Source: JAZDFC01 sp043808235 (GTDB lineage: Bacteria > Bacteroidota > Ignavibacteria > Ignavibacteriales > Melioribacteraceae). From it: a stretch of DNA of 25,957 nucleotides. The notes under the pieces were generated by a model. It ran no database searches, was not told the origin of the DNA, and saw only the letters and a list, made by a program, of their open reading frames with translations. The DNA lies in contig JAZDFC010000104.1 in the NCBI GenBank assembly GCA_043808235.1, forward strand, positions 1-25,957. The letters are read 5' to 3'. The position numbers were made by a program, and so were the translations under genes. This document shows, piece by piece, positions 25,334 to 25,957 of the stretch; the first letter of the stretch is position 1, and each line of letters begins with the position of its first letter.

Positions 25334-25389
25334 CAAACTTATCCAATGAATGTTAACTCAAGGTTAAGGGTGTGTTAAGAATATGTTAA
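25334..25389 (-). promoter_or_regulatory. Pho-box-like array and promoter of the TonB receptor operon
   Basis: Hexamers TGTTAA, GGTTAA, TGTTAA, TGTTAA start at 25351, 25362, 25373 and 25384, exactly 11 bp apart. CAAACTTA at 25334-25341 reads TAAGTTTG on the gene strand, a full match to TAnnTTTG, and is 9 bp from the array edge, as at the porin and phosphoesterase promoters. The segment between shares TTGGATAAG with the porin promoter. The predicted leader is about 32 bases. Confidence 0.78.
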
Positions 25390-25624
25390 GTTTGGAGACT
25401 TGCTATTTGATTTACAAATTTGGATTGTTGTTTAAAGAAAATCAAAGTGCAATTATTAAAACTGATTAAAGGAATTATAGTTTTACAAGCGGTAAAGAAA
25501 AATACCGGATTAAGAATATTTTTGTATTTGAAAAAATTTTTCATTACTTACAAATATGAAAATGGTAAATCATTATCGATATGCTGATATTAGAAAAGTA
25601 AAATATCAGGATATGAATCCTTGA
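25390..25624. other. intergenic region before the sensor kinase, with one hairpin
   Basis: AT-rich. CTGATATT (25584-25591) and AATATCAG (25602-25609) form a perfect 8-bp stem with a 10-base loop, 15 bases before the ATG at 25625. It could be an operator or affect translation. I see no Pho-box-like repeat on the kinase side and no other feature. Confidence 0.35.
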
Positions 25625-25957
25625 ATGAAAAAGATTGAAGATATATTGTTCAGTGGAAAGCTGCCCTCATTTTATATTGTAAATGCTGTCGGCTGGATTT
25701 CTTTTATTGCAATGGACACCATTATTGCTACTATCTGGATGGAAGGGATCAGCCGGAGTCTTCTTTCTTACTTAAATAATTCACTCCAATGGAGCACCGG
25801 TTTTATTATCACAATTATTTTGAGAGCTTTCTATAAAAGACTTTATTTGAGAAAGATCGCGCTCTCAAAAATACTCGTAGTCATTCTTGCATTTTCATTC
25901 ATATCAGCGGTAATGCTGTATGTTCTTTCGCATTTGGTATATTTTTCATTTCCATTG
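25625..25957 (+). CDS. membrane part of a probable LytS-type sensor histidine kinase, 3' end outside window
   Basis: 111 codons open to the window edge. After a short cytoplasmic start (MKKIEDILFSGKLPSF) come hydrophobic segments at about 17-39 and 82-110 and an amphipathic part with LQWSTGFIITIILRAFYKRLY (in two pieces, about 54-74). A W-x-TGF...LR..Y(K/R) arrangement in a polytopic N-terminus is common in LytS/YehU-type kinases of the Bacteroidetes and Ignavibacteria, which pair with LytTR regulators. The kinase domain itself is not in the window, so this is a family guess. It is divergent from the TonB receptor operon and could sense the same nutrient, but it is not an obvious PhoR. Confidence 0.5.
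   Translation, partial: MKKIEDILFSGKLPSFYIVNAVGWISFIAMDTIIATIWMEGISRSLLSYLNNSLQWSTGFIITIILRAFYKRLYLRKIALSKILVVILAFSFISAVMLYVLSHLVYFSFPL

Noticed and set aside
1..25957. CRISPR arrays, tRNA or rRNA genes, riboswitches
   Set aside because: I saw no regularly spaced repeats of CRISPR size, no cloverleaf or ribosomal RNA signature and no known riboswitch core; the only regular repeats are the 11-bp hexamer arrays and the flanking repeat.

Overview
The window comes from a bacterium of the FCB superphylum, most likely Ignavibacteria or a close relative. The grounds are a type IX secretion (T9SS) sorting domain with the motif NYPNPFNPSTTI, a large TonB-dependent receptor with an N-terminal carboxypeptidase-regulatory-like domain, promoter elements of the TAnnTTTG kind, AT-rich DNA and no obvious relation to a sequenced species I can name. 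All family assignments are read from sequence motifs; no search was run.

Layout. (1) 1-2081, minus: an OprO/OprP-type porin cut by the window edge, and a calcineurin-like phosphoesterase. (2) 2325-9599, plus: an eight-gene sugar cluster (GT-B-like protein, SpsF-like cytidylyltransferase, split transketolase, GSA-type aminotransferase, SDR, KdsC-like phosphatase, short NeuB). It looks like a pathway for a CMP-activated ulosonic acid, but without the usual sialic, legionaminic or pseudaminic acid entry enzymes. (3) 9706-12191, plus: an exported M28 peptidase overlapping a PstS-like lipoprotein gene. (4) 12195-14547, minus: two small genes followed by an OlsF-like fused acyltransferase for phosphorus-free lipids. 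(5) 14734-15426, plus: a PhoB/OmpR-type response regulator. (6) 15349-19521: a type IIG restriction-modification gene flanked by a direct repeat of about 260 bp that includes the 3' end of the regulator gene. (7) 19617-25296, minus: a TonB-dependent receptor and a T9SS-exported repeat protein in one operon with a strong terminator. (8) 25625-end, plus: the membrane part of a probable LytS-type sensor kinase.

The unifying signal is regulatory. Five intergenic arrays each hold four hexamers of the type T(G/A)TTAA (TTAACA on the other strand) at exactly 11-bp steps. This is the period of the PhoB/PhoP boxes of E. coli and Bacillus. They lie in front of the porin, the phosphoesterase (two arrays), the OlsF operon (shared with the regulator's upstream region) and the TonB receptor operon. 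At three of them a TAnnTTT(G/C) promoter element sits exactly 9 bp from the array edge. The simplest reading is a phosphate-starvation regulon: outer-membrane uptake, phosphodiester cleavage, phosphate binding, membrane-lipid replacement and the regulator itself, with an uncharacterised surface-sugar pathway embedded in it.
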